In this document: positions 11,402 to 22,987 of the stretch, in pieces | How positions within the stretch are numbered: the stretch's first letter is position 1 | Layout of the letters: every line of letters starts with the position of its first letter | Assembly (NCBI GenBank): GCA_014885115.2 | Contig: WKLE02000080.1 | Span: 25,171 to 57,618, forward strand | Direction of reading: 5' to 3' | From: Asterionellopsis glacialis | Lineage: Eukaryota; Bacillariophyta; Plagiogrammaphyceae; Rhaphoneidales; Asterionellopsidaceae | Length of the DNA stretch: 32,448 nt | Made by a program: the position numbers and the translations under genes | Notes under the pieces: generated by a model | What the model was told of the DNA's origin: nothing | The model's input: the letters and a program-made list of their open reading frames with translations, nothing else | The model's database searches: none

Positions 11402-11758
11402 ATGTGCATTGAATAGAATCACCATTCCTGTTGTGTCTGTGGAATAGTAAGCATTTTCTTCCCTGTCCAAATTAGTCCTAGCATGTATCATATTGTGCAT
11501 GTGAATACTAATACTACCATGGTAGTAGTGATCCAAAGTTCTTAGTAGCTGTAGTGTCAGCTTGCTAATGGGGTGCCTTGGATCTGCAATAACAATGAGA
11601 TCCTAAGAAAATGCTCCTGGATGCAGGCCTTGAACAGTAACAAATGTTTTATTTGGAGGCAACAACATTGGTTCTAATACCTTGGTATCATTTTCAAAAT
11701 AGTAACCATCAGCATATAGAGATATAAGATGGCAAGCCTTTGAACATCTAATCTGCAA
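11402..11758 (-). pseudogene. Possible decayed coding frame 1 in the CpG-poor block
   Basis: About 118 codons are open except for one TAG, and the reading looks protein-like (for example KTFVTVQGLHPGAF and DLIVIADPRHPISKLTL). The stop could come from CAG by C-to-T change. Frames of this length with one stop are not rare by chance in six frames of 10 kb, and I recognise no family. Confidence 0.2.
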
Positions 11759-14022
11759 TCACAAAGGAAATGACAAAGCAGCAAGATATAGAATGATAAT
11801 AAAAGAGGAAAGCATTTTGGTGTAGTCATTCAGTGCACAGACTGCTTGTGAGGATTATATTGGTCTTTTTTTAATGATAAGCAGTAACTAGGGTTCCTTT
11901 TAAAACAACATCATATAGCATTTATCTTTGTCAAGAAAGTTTACTTGTCATTTATGTTTCATTTCATTTATAGCTGCCAACATTGATTATGCAGGTATCA
12001 ATGTTATGTTAGGATTATCAGTTATGTACACAAAATGCACCAAATTGGGGGTCATTTTCATTGAAAGTAGGAGAGAAATGATTGAATTACCCAGAGCAGA
12101 ATCAAAATCATTTTCATTGTTATACACAAAACAGGGAGCAGGGAATTCATCTTCATATGATGCAGCTAAATTTGAGTATATCAAACTGAAATTTGGTTAC
12201 CCCCAAATGACTTGAGAAGAAATCCTCCCAGACAATTGACCCTATTGTTCTTTGTTGGGACCTAGAAGGAAGTAACTAACTTGTATAGGGTGTACAAAAG
12301 GTACCAAAGCATGGCAATTTACAATCATCTTTTGGTAGGTCATAAAATCTTTTACATGATCAGTACGAACTTCAACTAAATCAGATAAACCAATTTGAAC
12401 AAATCCATGTGGTACTCTAGCATTCCATCTCCAATCACAATTACCTTGACTGAACAAGAAGTGGCACACTTTTTCCTGACATTCACTTCCAGCCCCCAAC
12501 ACATGCATTAATTTTATGGTTTGCATCATTGTTGTTCTTTTCTACCACGATAACAAAAGATAGATACATGGTTGGTAAAAACCAACAAAAACACTCAAAT
12601 TGAGGATTCAAAAATCATACTCTAATATTCAAATCAGGTGGTGGCAGACAACAATCTTCTTTTGTTTTGCTATTTGCAAGACACTACAATAATTTGCTTC
12701 TGGATTCTTTCTTAACCATTTCTCTGCATAAGATGAACCCCATGTGTTGCAGCTAGCTTTGATTGTAAAAGTATATTATGCCTCATCCCATTGAATCCTT
12801 GAAAAGTCTTCTTTGTCAAATCCCAGCACAGAACCAATTTTTGTGTATTTGTGTTATCCTCTGTGATGGTGTGTGCTGTTGTTGTACTGTGATGATGCTA
12901 TATTCTCATGTAAATAGTGTCTTTCAAAAACTGCTGCTACCCCCATCCTTCTGTTTAATATTTGTAGTCAAGACCTTTCTGCAAAGTGCAGGACATAATG
13001 CTGTAGTCCACAATACTAGGAGGGTATTCTCAAGTCAAACCCAAATTTGTACATTCTGGTTGAGGATGTTTGGATTGTCAAAACAGAAATGGATGCTTCA
13101 ATACAATACTTTCAAAAATCTCATAATGTGCATCACTTTGTTTCTTTATGATCAAAAATTGACATAGCCTGGTGTCATCTTCCATTTCTCTTGCCAGTGG
13201 ATTTAGTATGGTTGCAAGTGCCTGCACTTGCCAATTTTTTTATTTACCAGTGACAGTAGCACAATAGTACAAGTAAAACAAGGCAGGATGGCTCAAAAAA
13301 TGAGGTAGACATTTTCATTATCAATGAAGAACAACTTTAGAACCATCATCAGCCCACCATAGAGGAGATCATAAAAGCTATCTTGGTAGAGTATCATACC
13401 ATACTAGGAAGAGGTGTATTGAGTCTGTAAAACATTGTAAAACAAAACTATTCATAATTTTGTGGGGGAGGAGTTGGCAACTGGTGAGTATTGACCTATT
13501 GTTACACTACAATGCAGGTAGACTTTTTACTCTATGATTATTGTATTGAAAAGCAGAATTTTTACAAATAAAATGAAGAACTTTTGCATGTATTTTATGA
13601 AAATCTTATTTGACTAGACAAAACATTATAATGACATGGTAATTTACCACAATTCTGGTACCAGTTTTAGATTCATGGAAGTAACCTATACAATAAATAT
13701 GGCCAATAGTATATTTAATTTTGTATGGAGGTACCTCTATTCAAGCAGTTTGTAGACTATGTTTCTTGTACTACCAGGGACTCAAGATTCTGTTTTTGGA
13801 GTATCATTCACTTAACAGCCTACTTTTCAAATTTTTTGAAAGACCACAATTTTTTTATTTTTTATACAAAAGTGACGTCTTGTCTACAATACAAGTCAGT
13901 CAGAGAGAACAGACTGATTCCAAAAGCTATCCACTATTAGAAGTGTAGGAATACATAACAGTATGAGGATGCTGCACTGTAAATCCACCTTGAAACTACA
14001 GTCCACACAGAAATTTTGGCCC

Positions 14023-14211
14023 TTTTTTTAAGAAATTTCAAGCTTGATTTTCAAAACTGATTCTCATATTTTGCTTTTGAAGAGATGGTAAATGTTAAAA
14101 TTATTTAAGTTCTTTTGTATTTTTGATGTCATAGTTACATCATAAATAAGAAACCTTGCTTCTTGCAAATTTGGGTTATTCTGATTTTTTTTTAAGAAAT
14201 TTCAAGCTTGA
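14023..14211. repeat. 25-bp direct repeat pair inside the CpG-poor block
   Basis: The 25 bases at 14023-14047 recur exactly at 14187-14211 (T-run, then AAGAAATTTCAAGCTTGA), 164 bp apart. A weaker relative, ATCAAGCTTG, occurs near 17207. This is the clearest internal repeat of the block. Confidence 0.8.
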
Positions 14212-15489
14212 CAAGCATCCACCCATTTCTTATTGGTACACATGGACTGTAGTATAGGTCTTACCCAACAATGTTGCTCAACTCTTGAATGACCTTCTCT
14301 GGTCTGGTTGGGGTAGCACTTCAACAGCTGCCTGAAGTACTTTTAGAATCTGATGTCCTCCAATCAAGCCAATGTGGACCATCTATCCTGCTGATCACAA
14401 ACTCACAGTACCACTACCAGCAATTACACATACTATTAAACAAAAAGGTTTATATACTAGCAACAAAAACCTTCTTGGTAGCTACTACTGTAGGTCCTAG
14501 TATAAATCTCCATCTGGTAATCAAAAGTAAAGTATTCAGTATTAAGAGAGGTGTTCAAAAAATGGTGTTATTATGACTGTCACAGGGACTGACCTGAATG
14601 GACAGAAACTTATATAACAACTCAATTTAGTTGTGCAATATAAGAAACTTTCTCTTTAGACAATTTCTGAACCACTATGACAGTCACAACCCCTGTCTAG
14701 TAGTTAGTCTGTTATTCCATTTTTGCTTACTCTAGCAATTAACTTAGTCCTTGTGTACTATTGAGTGATCATGTTCCCTGTAACTTTGTTTTTCTCTTAT
14801 CTTCTTATCTTTAATTTGAACTTAGACTTGAACTAGATGGGCCATCTATCTCTCCAACTTGGTCCATAAGAGAAAAGTTAATTTGTTGGATACCACCATC
14901 TGTAACTATACTATCAAACTTACCAAGATTTATAATTTACTGTCTCTCCCCATACACAGAAGACTTTTGATCCACCAAAGTATCCCTTGTTGGGATTTCT
15001 GGTAGTTTAGACCATTTTATCTTCTGCTGCTATATCCACATGCTGAGTGGTCAAATACAAAAGAAACCCCACAATACAGTGCATAAATTTCCCTGAGAGT
15101 ACATCAACACAGTCATCCAATTTTAATAATAAGTTCATTACCCACAAGCCAAACTTGTTATTTTATTTCATTTTACCATGTATTTCTTAGAAAAATCATT
15201 TTTATAGTAAAAACATAATGCTTTAATTTTTACAACACACCAAAGTATCTTTGAGAGAGAAATGAGATTCAAATTTATATTTTCCTCAGCATATCAAAGA
15301 GGTCATAAAATGATAACAAAATCATTAGCATCCTCACACTATCACATAAATCATATTTGCATGAGCATCAAAATTCATGAGCAAGTCATCACCTTTCTCA
15401 ATTGTTTTCTGTTCCCCCCTCTTCTACTTGAGTAATTTTTTATCAGAAATTGATATAAAATGGAGACAGTTTCTTGTTTTAAATGATAA

Positions 15490-16560
15490 TAAAATATGAA
15501 ATTACACCAATATTCCTTTTGCAATTATCTATGCCCCTGTTGGACTTTATTTGTCACAGCAGATGGTAGAAGTGGAAGTAACCACCAAAACCCTCATCAA
15601 CACAAAAGGACCAACATTTTTCCAAATCTTCTTGTCCTCCTCAAAATATCATGTCCTGAAGAAAACCAATCCATCTTGATCCCAACTCCAGTTACAAGAC
15701 CCATAGGAGTACTTCATATATACTTTGAACAACCTGACTTCAGTCAAAAATCAAAGTTGGGTCACCTGTATCTAGTACATCACCATCAACAGTATTATCC
15801 ACAAGAAGAGGAACAAGAGTGTGAATATAGGCCAAGTTTGGCATTGTCATGCATTTATATTTATCATTAGTTAAAAAACTTGCCATCTCAAAATGTTTCT
15901 TGTGGGGGTGCTTCAAATTGCATCCCAACTTATATATTCTAAGCAAGAAGACTTTACCTCCTCTAATAAAAAAGAAGCCAAATATGGTCATTTTTTGAAA
16001 TAGTTAAGCACTGGCCCTTCTTGATGATCATCACCAGTATCTGATATCTGTATATTATTATCTCTTACTTTACCATCCAATAGACAACTCAACTAAAATT
16101 TCTCTTTGAGCACTTGATCCCCTAATTTTTGGGAAAAGGAAAAGGGAGGCTTGAACTAGAACTTGGTCTGTATGATGCTACACACTTGCATACATTATGT
16201 GCATGCACTCTTAGTAATGAAATAATGTTGTCTGCTATTATACATTTTTCCTCTTTTCACCTTTCTGCTCTGTTGTTTTTAGACTTAATCATAATACCAG
16301 TATTAGATGTATTGTTAGGGATCCACGAATACTTTTAATATATTACCAAATTCTGGACAGTTTTTTTGTGCAGAACGGCTACTGTTACCTTGATATATAC
16401 ACCAGTTAAGTTCAATATGAGATGAGTTTATACACAGACAAAAGAAAGCTGGTAGTTTTATCATCAAAAGATTGTTTTTATGATTGAGCAAAACTTCTTA
16501 TTACCCTGTTACTTTGTAATGATGCAGTTGATAATTTTAATGTATTTGTTATCTTCATAC
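15490..16560 (-). pseudogene. Possible decayed coding frame 2 in the CpG-poor block
   Basis: A leftward frame passes through short protein-like segments (QKNCPEFGNILKVFVDP, LLDGKVRDNNIQISDTGDD). It shifts frame near 15990 and continues (PNLAYIHTLVPLLVDNTVDG, RWIGFLQDMIF). About 17 stops interrupt some 350 codons, only slightly fewer than expected by chance. Many are TAA or TGA, as CAA or CGA decay would give. No family recognised; an open plus-strand frame overlaps part of it. Confidence 0.2.
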
Positions 16561-18489
16561 CCAGACTCAAATTTGTACTTACTCATTATTAAAAAGGAAA
16601 TACAACAGCTCATCACTTGCTGAATTGATATTCAAGGAGAGATACTAATTCTTTAGTACTAAAACAAGAATAGTGAGTACTTGTTAGTCCTGGATTAGCT
16701 ATTTTCTTGAATGAACTTTTCCACTTCTGGAAAAAGAAAAGTTGAAAAATAGCATTTCATGATCCTAGGTACTTATTTTGTGAACATTAGGGCAAGTAAT
16801 AGACACAACTTTTTAAATACACACTATATTCCATATTACTTTTAGTACATCATCTTGTTGATGTGTCCTCTAGCTAAAGGGAGCAACGAGAAATGTATTG
16901 TCACCATAAAAACTTTTCAATGGTGATTCAAGATTTTGAGTTCAACAAGCAAAACTAAAGTAAATCACAACTTCTTCTCTAAAAATATAAAGTTACATGG
17001 AGACTCTTAATGTGGATGTGCAAGAAGAATACCATCTACTTTTAAATTAATAATATAAACAACAATGTACAAATTCTGTATATCTTTTTCAAGCAGGCAG
17101 GACACTATGTGTATGCAGTATATAATGGTGTTTTGTGTGAATTGTTCTTTTAAAAAAATACAGTCCAATGCCAAGATGAAGGAACATTGTTTCTTTTTAG
17201 AGATATCAAGCTTGCTAGACTGGTCAACATTAGAATTTTAAGCATACCATGCCTCTGTTTTTTATTTTATGGAGTAAATTTGACATATTATTAAGGAATG
17301 GTTCTAAAATCCATCATTAATTTTGCATTCCCACTCTCTGCAAGGAACTCAAATTTTATTGATTGTAATCATTGATATCAATATATACTCATTATTATAT
17401 CTGATCATTACTGTACTATCTCTCTAAATTATTTCTTTACCAGTCATTTTTATTAATCTTTAGTATATAGTATGCTAAATAGAGTACTCCTTGAAGTTAT
17501 TGTTTTTTCTTGTAATCCACTTTGCAGACAAAATGACATTGTTGTTGCTGCTCCCTTTTTTTGTTACCCTAAAAAGTTGTTCTTCCAATTTATCCATCAA
17601 GTCATCAGCATCTCCTACACTACACCTTCTGTACTATGTGCTAACAAGAAGGCAACAATGCTGCATTATTGTACTATCATTCTCTTCAGCTTTTACTATT
17701 GTCATCAAAATTTCTTCACACACTCTGTCTTCTTAATAGCTTCCTTGTGCTCCTCACAAATTACAGCACTTCCTACACTTTCCACCACCACTCCTTCTTC
17801 CACACCTTCTTCATGGATACTCGTCCCACATCCTTCAAGATCAAGTCCAGTATCAATAATTGTGCTTGTCATAATCTCTGTTGTTGTCATATGAAAAGAT
17901 CCCCCCATGATTTTGGTTGGCTCTACTTAAACATCCTTTCAAAGAGAAGGATTGGGATCTTCCTTCTATCATGCACCAGCAAGAGTTCCACCAAGATCTA
18001 CCTTGAGTTTGTTACTAGAGGCACTGGGATAAAGCAAGAAAACAGTGCACTGACCATTTATTTGTAAGATCTTGTTCTACTTCAGCAACCTCTGTCTCCA
18101 CCAGCTATTCTGCTTTCTTCTTCCACTAACCTCTTTCCCCTTTTACCAACTATTGAACTTTGAATACGGAATTGAACTTCTTGGCTTGAGGATTCAGGAC
18201 TACACAAAGACATTGCATAAATTTTTATATAACAGCAGGTTTATTATTGATATAGAATAACTCTTTAAAACTATAATACCCACCACCTGTTTTACCATTG
18301 TTGATGCACCCTTTTCCTCCTGTCTCATAAAAGTGCTGACAATCTATCTCTCTGCAAAGCACTTACAAGAAAAGTATCCCATCACTGTTCTTGACATAAT
18401 TCAAAGCTCAAATGTACATTGATTAAATAGTATTTCTCTCTTCTGTCTTCTGTCACTACTGAGTCAAACACCACTGTCAAAGTAAAAGG

Positions 18490-19223
18490 TAAAATGATGA
18501 TAGTGATGCTTTAAAAGAAAACACTGGAATAATATTTGGAAAGATGAACCCTCTGCTACTCAGCCAAACCTGTAAATAAGAAAGGCTTGCTGACAAGTCC
18601 CCCCCCAACCTGAAAACAGGGGAATTAGTCAAATACAAAACACCATCCCTACTAACTCACCACTAGCTCCTGTTCACTTCATGATTGAGTTTAAGTAATT
18701 GATTTATTGAATGCTTATGTTTCTTCTTAGATCTGCCTAGTTTAAACTTGAGCAATTGCTAATTTCTACCCCTAAGAATTAAGTATGCACCATAAGCAAT
18801 ATTTTGTTCAAGAAATACATTATGAAACAAGTACTAATCTTCTTGGAGGGAGGCAAACATGTGAATTGCTTAAGCAATACAAATTCTCTAACCTTGGCAT
18901 AAGCTATTTGCAATTGCTTTACCAGATCATAGACTGTAAGGCAAAACTTCAGATTTGATACTAAGACCTAAGCAAGTATCTACTTTCTCTTTCTTCAAGT
19001 AATGGGATATACCTGTATATAGTGTAGACAAGGGATTACAAAGACCATATATTAGAGAAAAACAAAAAAAAGAAGAGGGAGAAATAACAACATGATTAGC
19101 TATGGCAAGACTATGGCCATGAGCTGTGCTCAAACTCTCAGTCAACAAGAATCTTCCACAACTACAGGGGTAATCATTGATTTTTATCAAATCCAGCAAA
19201 TCATTGACTTTTACCAATTTCAA
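18490..19223 (-). pseudogene. Possible decayed coding frame 3 in the CpG-poor block
   Basis: A leftward frame starts with 98 open codons (MKLVKVNDLLDLIKINDYPC and onward) and continues in the same frame for about 145 more with roughly seven stops. Readings such as NQLLKLNHEVNRS and DGVLYLTNSPVFRLGGDL look protein-like. No known domain is visible and chance cannot be excluded. Confidence 0.2.
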
Positions 19224-19617
19224 ACCAATCTCGTATTCTGTCTAATTTACCAAAATGAAAAAAAAAGGCCTGGGGAGATTTGATTTTCACCAGATTTTAG
19301 TGCATTGTAAATTAGTACAATGTTAAGTAAGTTGTAGGCTCATTGTAGCTAGTGAATTACTAGAATTGAGTAGTAATTTATTTATTGATATGAATATTTG
19401 TTTGTCAGAACAAAAGTATCTGCATCTCTACAGTGATCTAGTACAGACAGTGATGTTTCCTAATAGTGAAATGTAGTAGTAGAGTAAAATTAGTAAATTA
19501 GTCTATTATACATGTAATCATACCTCTTTTTGGTAAGGAGATTTTTTGAAAAGTTTATGTAGGGAAAACAAGATTTCCTTATTAAATCTAGCAAATCATA
19601 TATTTTACCAACTTCAA
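19187..19617. repeat. Diverged direct repeat pair, about 36 bp
   Basis: Bases near 19187-19222 and 19582-19617 share AAATC(C/T)AGCAAATCAT, then TTTTACCAA(T/C)TTCAA. Two of the clear differences are C/T transitions, as deamination would leave. Confidence 0.55.
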
Positions 19618-20657
19618 CTTAAACAGGCCTTATTCACAACAGTTTACCAGCTTTTTTCTTAAGTAGTTTTCAGCTTAAGTGCAATTTTACCAAAAAAGAG
19701 GGTTAGTAAACAATAATGATTACCCCTTTAGTAGGGTAGGTTGTTGTCACAAAAGTATGACGTCAAAAAATAGTTGTTACAACTTACTTGCAAAGGAATA
19801 CTATTGCAGTACATTGTGCATCTAAGGATACACTTTGGCAGTAGTAAACATTAAAATTTAAGCCTTGCCACTGCTATGGTACTTGAAACTTAAACAATTG
19901 TTGCACTTAGTGTAGCACACCACTGACCCTAGTGGTAATCAATAATTAAAAACATGCTGTTTGCAAGTGAACTTGCATAGTATTATAGCAATGACTGGAA
20001 GGTTTGGTAAAAGCTCTACTTTAATTGTTTCTGTGCTGCATTAATGATTCTCCTAGTGTGCTTACAAACTGAACTAGGACTCCTTCTTTGTAAAAAAAAT
20101 CACAGTGTACTTGTGCAGAAGATTTTTGAATATTTTTGAACTAAAAGACTATGACAGTATCTTTGATAATAATTTTGGTCATCATGGTGGTTAATAATTA
20201 TGGTGGTTGGTGCTTGTAATTGTAACAGTTTTGTAGCATGTTATGACTGAAGTAATTTGGTTTGACAAATAAGGTACTAATCCAAATAAATTATAACAGC
20301 AGCAATATTAAGAGTTCACACAGTGAGCAGTTCTTGGGGTGTTGTTGCTTTGCTACCTCTCTTCTTCACAGTCATTAATAATTCTGTAGGATGCTTCAAT
20401 ACTATTGTCATCAAAGCAATAAGTCTAATGTCATACAATGCAAGAAAATGAAAAAAAGAAGATCATGTTTTTTTTAGGGATATATATTCCCCCCTCATTG
20501 TATCTCCTTGTTGGATGGTGATAGGTAATGCAGTACAAACTATTGTTCACAGATTTATTTTTACTTTGCATTGTTGCTCAAGAAAATATTATATTCAAGT
20601 TTTTAATCATGTACCTTTTAAATAGGTATCTTACAATCATTGTAAAGTTGTCTTGAT

Positions 20658-21446
20658 TTATCGTAAAGCATACTTTCCAGCTCGTTGTTTGCTTGCCCAC
20701 TTGCAGAATTTGTAAACGTTTTCATCACCCAACAACTTCTGTACTGTACTGTATTCTTCAGCCAATGTTACGTTATCATGGGCTCTATGAATGGCACTAT
20801 GACAAGGTCTACAAACGTTACACGTTGTATTAAGAATTGACCTAAAGAGAGAAGCAGGAGCGACATCATCCGTGCTACCGTTGGATAGCAGTGGTATTAG
20901 ATAATCCAATCCATCACCCAATACTGTGTTGGCCTTGTGTACCTCACCCTTTTGTAAAGCCTTGAAAGCATGGGCAAGCCGTGGCTTCATCCTTGAATGT
21001 GTTGACTTCGGTATCAAATGGTGACGTGAAAGTTGAATGTATCGTTCACACAATTCGCATTCACCGTCTCCTATCAAAATTTCTTCTTCATTTTCTTCTT
21101 CGTAGTCTTCCTCTTCAGAAGCCTGGCTATTGATTTCGTCATCTTCGAGTGCATCCGAGTCTTCCTGATTGTCAGCAATCACAAATGCTTTCGTTACGAG
21201 AGCTGTCGCTTCTTCCTTTCGTATTGCGAAGTAGTCTTCCAACTCGCAAACGCATGTTTCTCTAAACGACGCAGACAAGTTGCCAGGTTCTTCATTTTGT
21301 GATGACGTGATATCCTCTATGATAGCTTCGGCAATGCCCTGAGCCTCCTCCAAGTTAGAACACAGTGATGCACTAAGCAGAACGCTAGCCAGTTGAACAG
21401 AGGGTGTGTTGTCATTCTCTGTATCCTTGCCATTCATGTCAAACAT
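20658..21446 (-). CDS. HNH endonuclease domain protein
   Basis: A single-exon gene of 262 aa, starting at ATG 21446 (MFDMNGKDTEND); an in-frame TTG six bases upstream is not needed. The N-terminal half is acidic and probably partly helical, ending in a Glu-rich run before ILIGDGE. The C-terminal half holds the nuclease motif: CELCERYIQLSRHHLIPKST, with a CxxC and paired His, then CNVCRPCHSAIHRAHDN, a second CxxC with the final His, and ENVYKFCKWASKQRAGKY. This pattern, including the closing WASKQR, matches a small eukaryotic HNH family found in fungi and algae; its biological role is not established to my knowledge. Zinc binding by the Cys pairs and a metal-dependent nuclease centre at HH and H are family knowledge. 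The gene has normal CG content, unlike the block touching its 3' end. Confidence 0.8.
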   Translation of the reverse strand: MFDMNGKDTENDNTPSVQLASVLLSASLCSNLEEAQGIAEAIIEDITSSQNEEPGNLSASFRETCVCELEDYFAIRKEEATALVTKAFVIADNQEDSDALEDDEINSQASEEEDYEEENEEEILIGDGECELCERYIQLSRHHLIPKSTHSRMKPRLAHAFKALQKGEVHKANTVLGDGLDYLIPLLSNGSTDDVAPASLFRSILNTTCNVCRPCHSAIHRAHDNVTLAEEYSTVQKLLGDENVYKFCKWASKQRAGKYALR

Positions 21447-21862
21447 TTTCAAGTAAGGTACCGCTACTGTTATTCCGTTTGTACGTCAAACGATCTAAAA
21501 AATGGAAATTACTGTATTAAGTTGAATTCTGTATTCATCAATGCACCATGTATGCTTTATGTTGAGTCTTCTTTCATTGATCCTTTCGCATCATATATGC
21601 TTTGATCGGGAAAAGCACGTCTCGCGATTTTATTAGACACGAACCACATTGTCTTGAACTCAAGAACGCAGTGAAAACGCGGAAACCAGTGATGATTCAG
21701 TCAGTTGACCGTTTTTGGTGATTCGTGCATTCTTCTCAGTTTTCAGAAATGTGTTGAATGAAAACGACGGTTCGTTGAAATATCTTTTCGTTATGTTGTG
21801 TCTGTTGGTATTATTCTGTCCCAGATAGAGTCACATATACAGAAACTATTACTTCAGTGCCT

Positions 21863-22248
21863 GTACCAGGTACCCAGGTATCTCAAATTGTATGTACCTG
21901 GTACATTGTAGAATGGGTCCTACATACGTGGGTCCTACATACTTTGTGATATTAGACAGTTCCCCGAATTACTTTTTATTACCGTAGTGCCCTACCAGGT
22001 ATAATAATCACACAGATGGTATCCTACAGTCAGTAGGACTAGGACCTAACTAGCTCTCCACAGATCGGTCCTTCTGTAGGACCGACAATAGTACTTTACC
22101 TGGTACAAAAGGTGCACTTCGAACTTGGTAGGAACCAAGTAATGTACCAGGTACATGTACCTTAACTTACCAGATACAGGTACTGACAGTCAGTACCTGG
22201 TACGGTATGTTGGACTACCGTACGTTGTACGTGTATTAATACCTGGTA
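21863..22248. repeat. Palindrome cluster built on GTACCWGGTAC
   Basis: Seven copies of the core TACCWGGTA occur in under 400 bp: 21863-21873, 21894-21904, 21994-22002, 22097-22107, 22144-22154, 22193-22203 and 22240-22248. Four are the full GTACCWGGTAC. Between them are further perfect inverted repeats: 22023-22037 (CCTAC arms), 22066-22084 (CGGTCCT arms), 22123-22140 (ACTTGGT arms) and 22177-22199 (arms CAGGTACTGAC around one base). GGGTCCTACATAC is also directly repeated near 21915-21943. Confidence 0.85.
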
Positions 22249-22609
22249 ATTGTAGATCAGAGGACCCGACAACCCTTCATTTTCTAATATTATTTGTGTT
22301 TCAGCCACAGGATTCTGTTCAGGTACAGTACATAGTCTACCAGATACTTCCAATCATCATACTAAAACTCTGTTTCTGATAGTTCCCATAATACTTCATA
22401 CTATTTTTTATAGAGTAAAACGGTCGGACGTCTCTACTTCTAATAGGACAAGCCTTCTTACTGATTGACGAATACAAATCCAGGATTGTATTCTTTACTT
22501 ACACGTGGAAGACTTTCATTGTCTGTAATCCATTCTGATGAGAACTTGAGTACTCGTGAATGTGTGTCAGAATTATAGCCCCTCATTTCGTCGGAACAGA
22601 AAACTATTC

Positions 22610-22987
22610 TGACGTGTCACTTTATTTATAAACGAAATTCGCTTCTATCTCACACGTCGAATGATGTGTCCAAAGTGTTTTACGTGTCCTTCGGTACAAA
22701 TTCGGACAATAATAGAACGTTCCACGCAAGTTTCGGAGTAATTACACAGCCATCAAAACACATCAGTAACTGCCGGAGCAATCAAGGAATAAAGTCAAAT
22801 AAAAAGAATTTCCTTCAAAGAATACAGCACTTTGATTTGATGTGTTACACTTTTTGACGTCAGGCACACAAAAACCACATGACGTGTTTCTCCGTTTGTG
22901 TAGGTTTCCAGGCGGTCTACGGCAATCACGTTTCTCGTACTATTGAATCGTTGTAAAAAATATTTAAAGAACAATCTGGTGACGTAA
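22610..22987. promoter_or_regulatory. Cluster of TGACGT (bZIP-type) elements
   Basis: TGACGTGT at 22610, TGACGTCA at 22855-22862, TGACGTGT at 22880 and TGACGTAA at 22980 lie within 380 bp. TACGTGTCC also occurs near 22681 and 22990. They stand 130-500 bases upstream of the possible short gene at 23114. Confidence 0.4.

Larger units (their letters stand above)
10788..20657. other. CpG-depleted block, probable relic of methylated repeats, no intact gene
   Basis: In about 9.87 kb I count only ten CG dinucleotides, near 12366, 12548, 13875, 16326, 16376, 16887, 17822, 18168, 19232 and 19760. At a GC content that looks like the mid-thirties percent, several hundred would be expected. TG and CA are frequent. 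Both flanking genes have ordinary CG levels. No open frame exceeds about 140 codons and none carries a recognisable domain. I find no terminal repeats, target duplication, reverse transcriptase or transposase motif. I infer an old transposon-derived segment kept under dense cytosine methylation. Contamination is less likely because the right edge is continuous with the HNH gene. Confidence 0.7.

Noticed and set aside
12778..13167. 129-codon plus-strand frame rich in Cys, Leu and Phe
   Set aside because: Lies in the CpG-poor block, resembles no family, and its length is near what chance gives in 10 kb of such sequence.
15496..15870. 124-codon plus-strand frame
   Set aside because: Competes with a protein-like minus-strand frame at the same place; no domain, no start or splice context, so neither strand can be called a gene.
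17472..17894. 140-codon plus-strand frame, the longest in the CpG-poor block
   Set aside because: Composition is hydrophobic and Ser/Thr-rich from CT-rich sequence; the opposite strand is also partly open; no motif.
10788..20657. Organelle DNA insertion or vertebrate contamination as the source of the CpG-poor block
   Set aside because: No plastid or mitochondrial gene is recognisable, vertebrate DNA is not this CpG-poor, and the right edge runs into the HNH gene without a gap. It remains testable by read depth.
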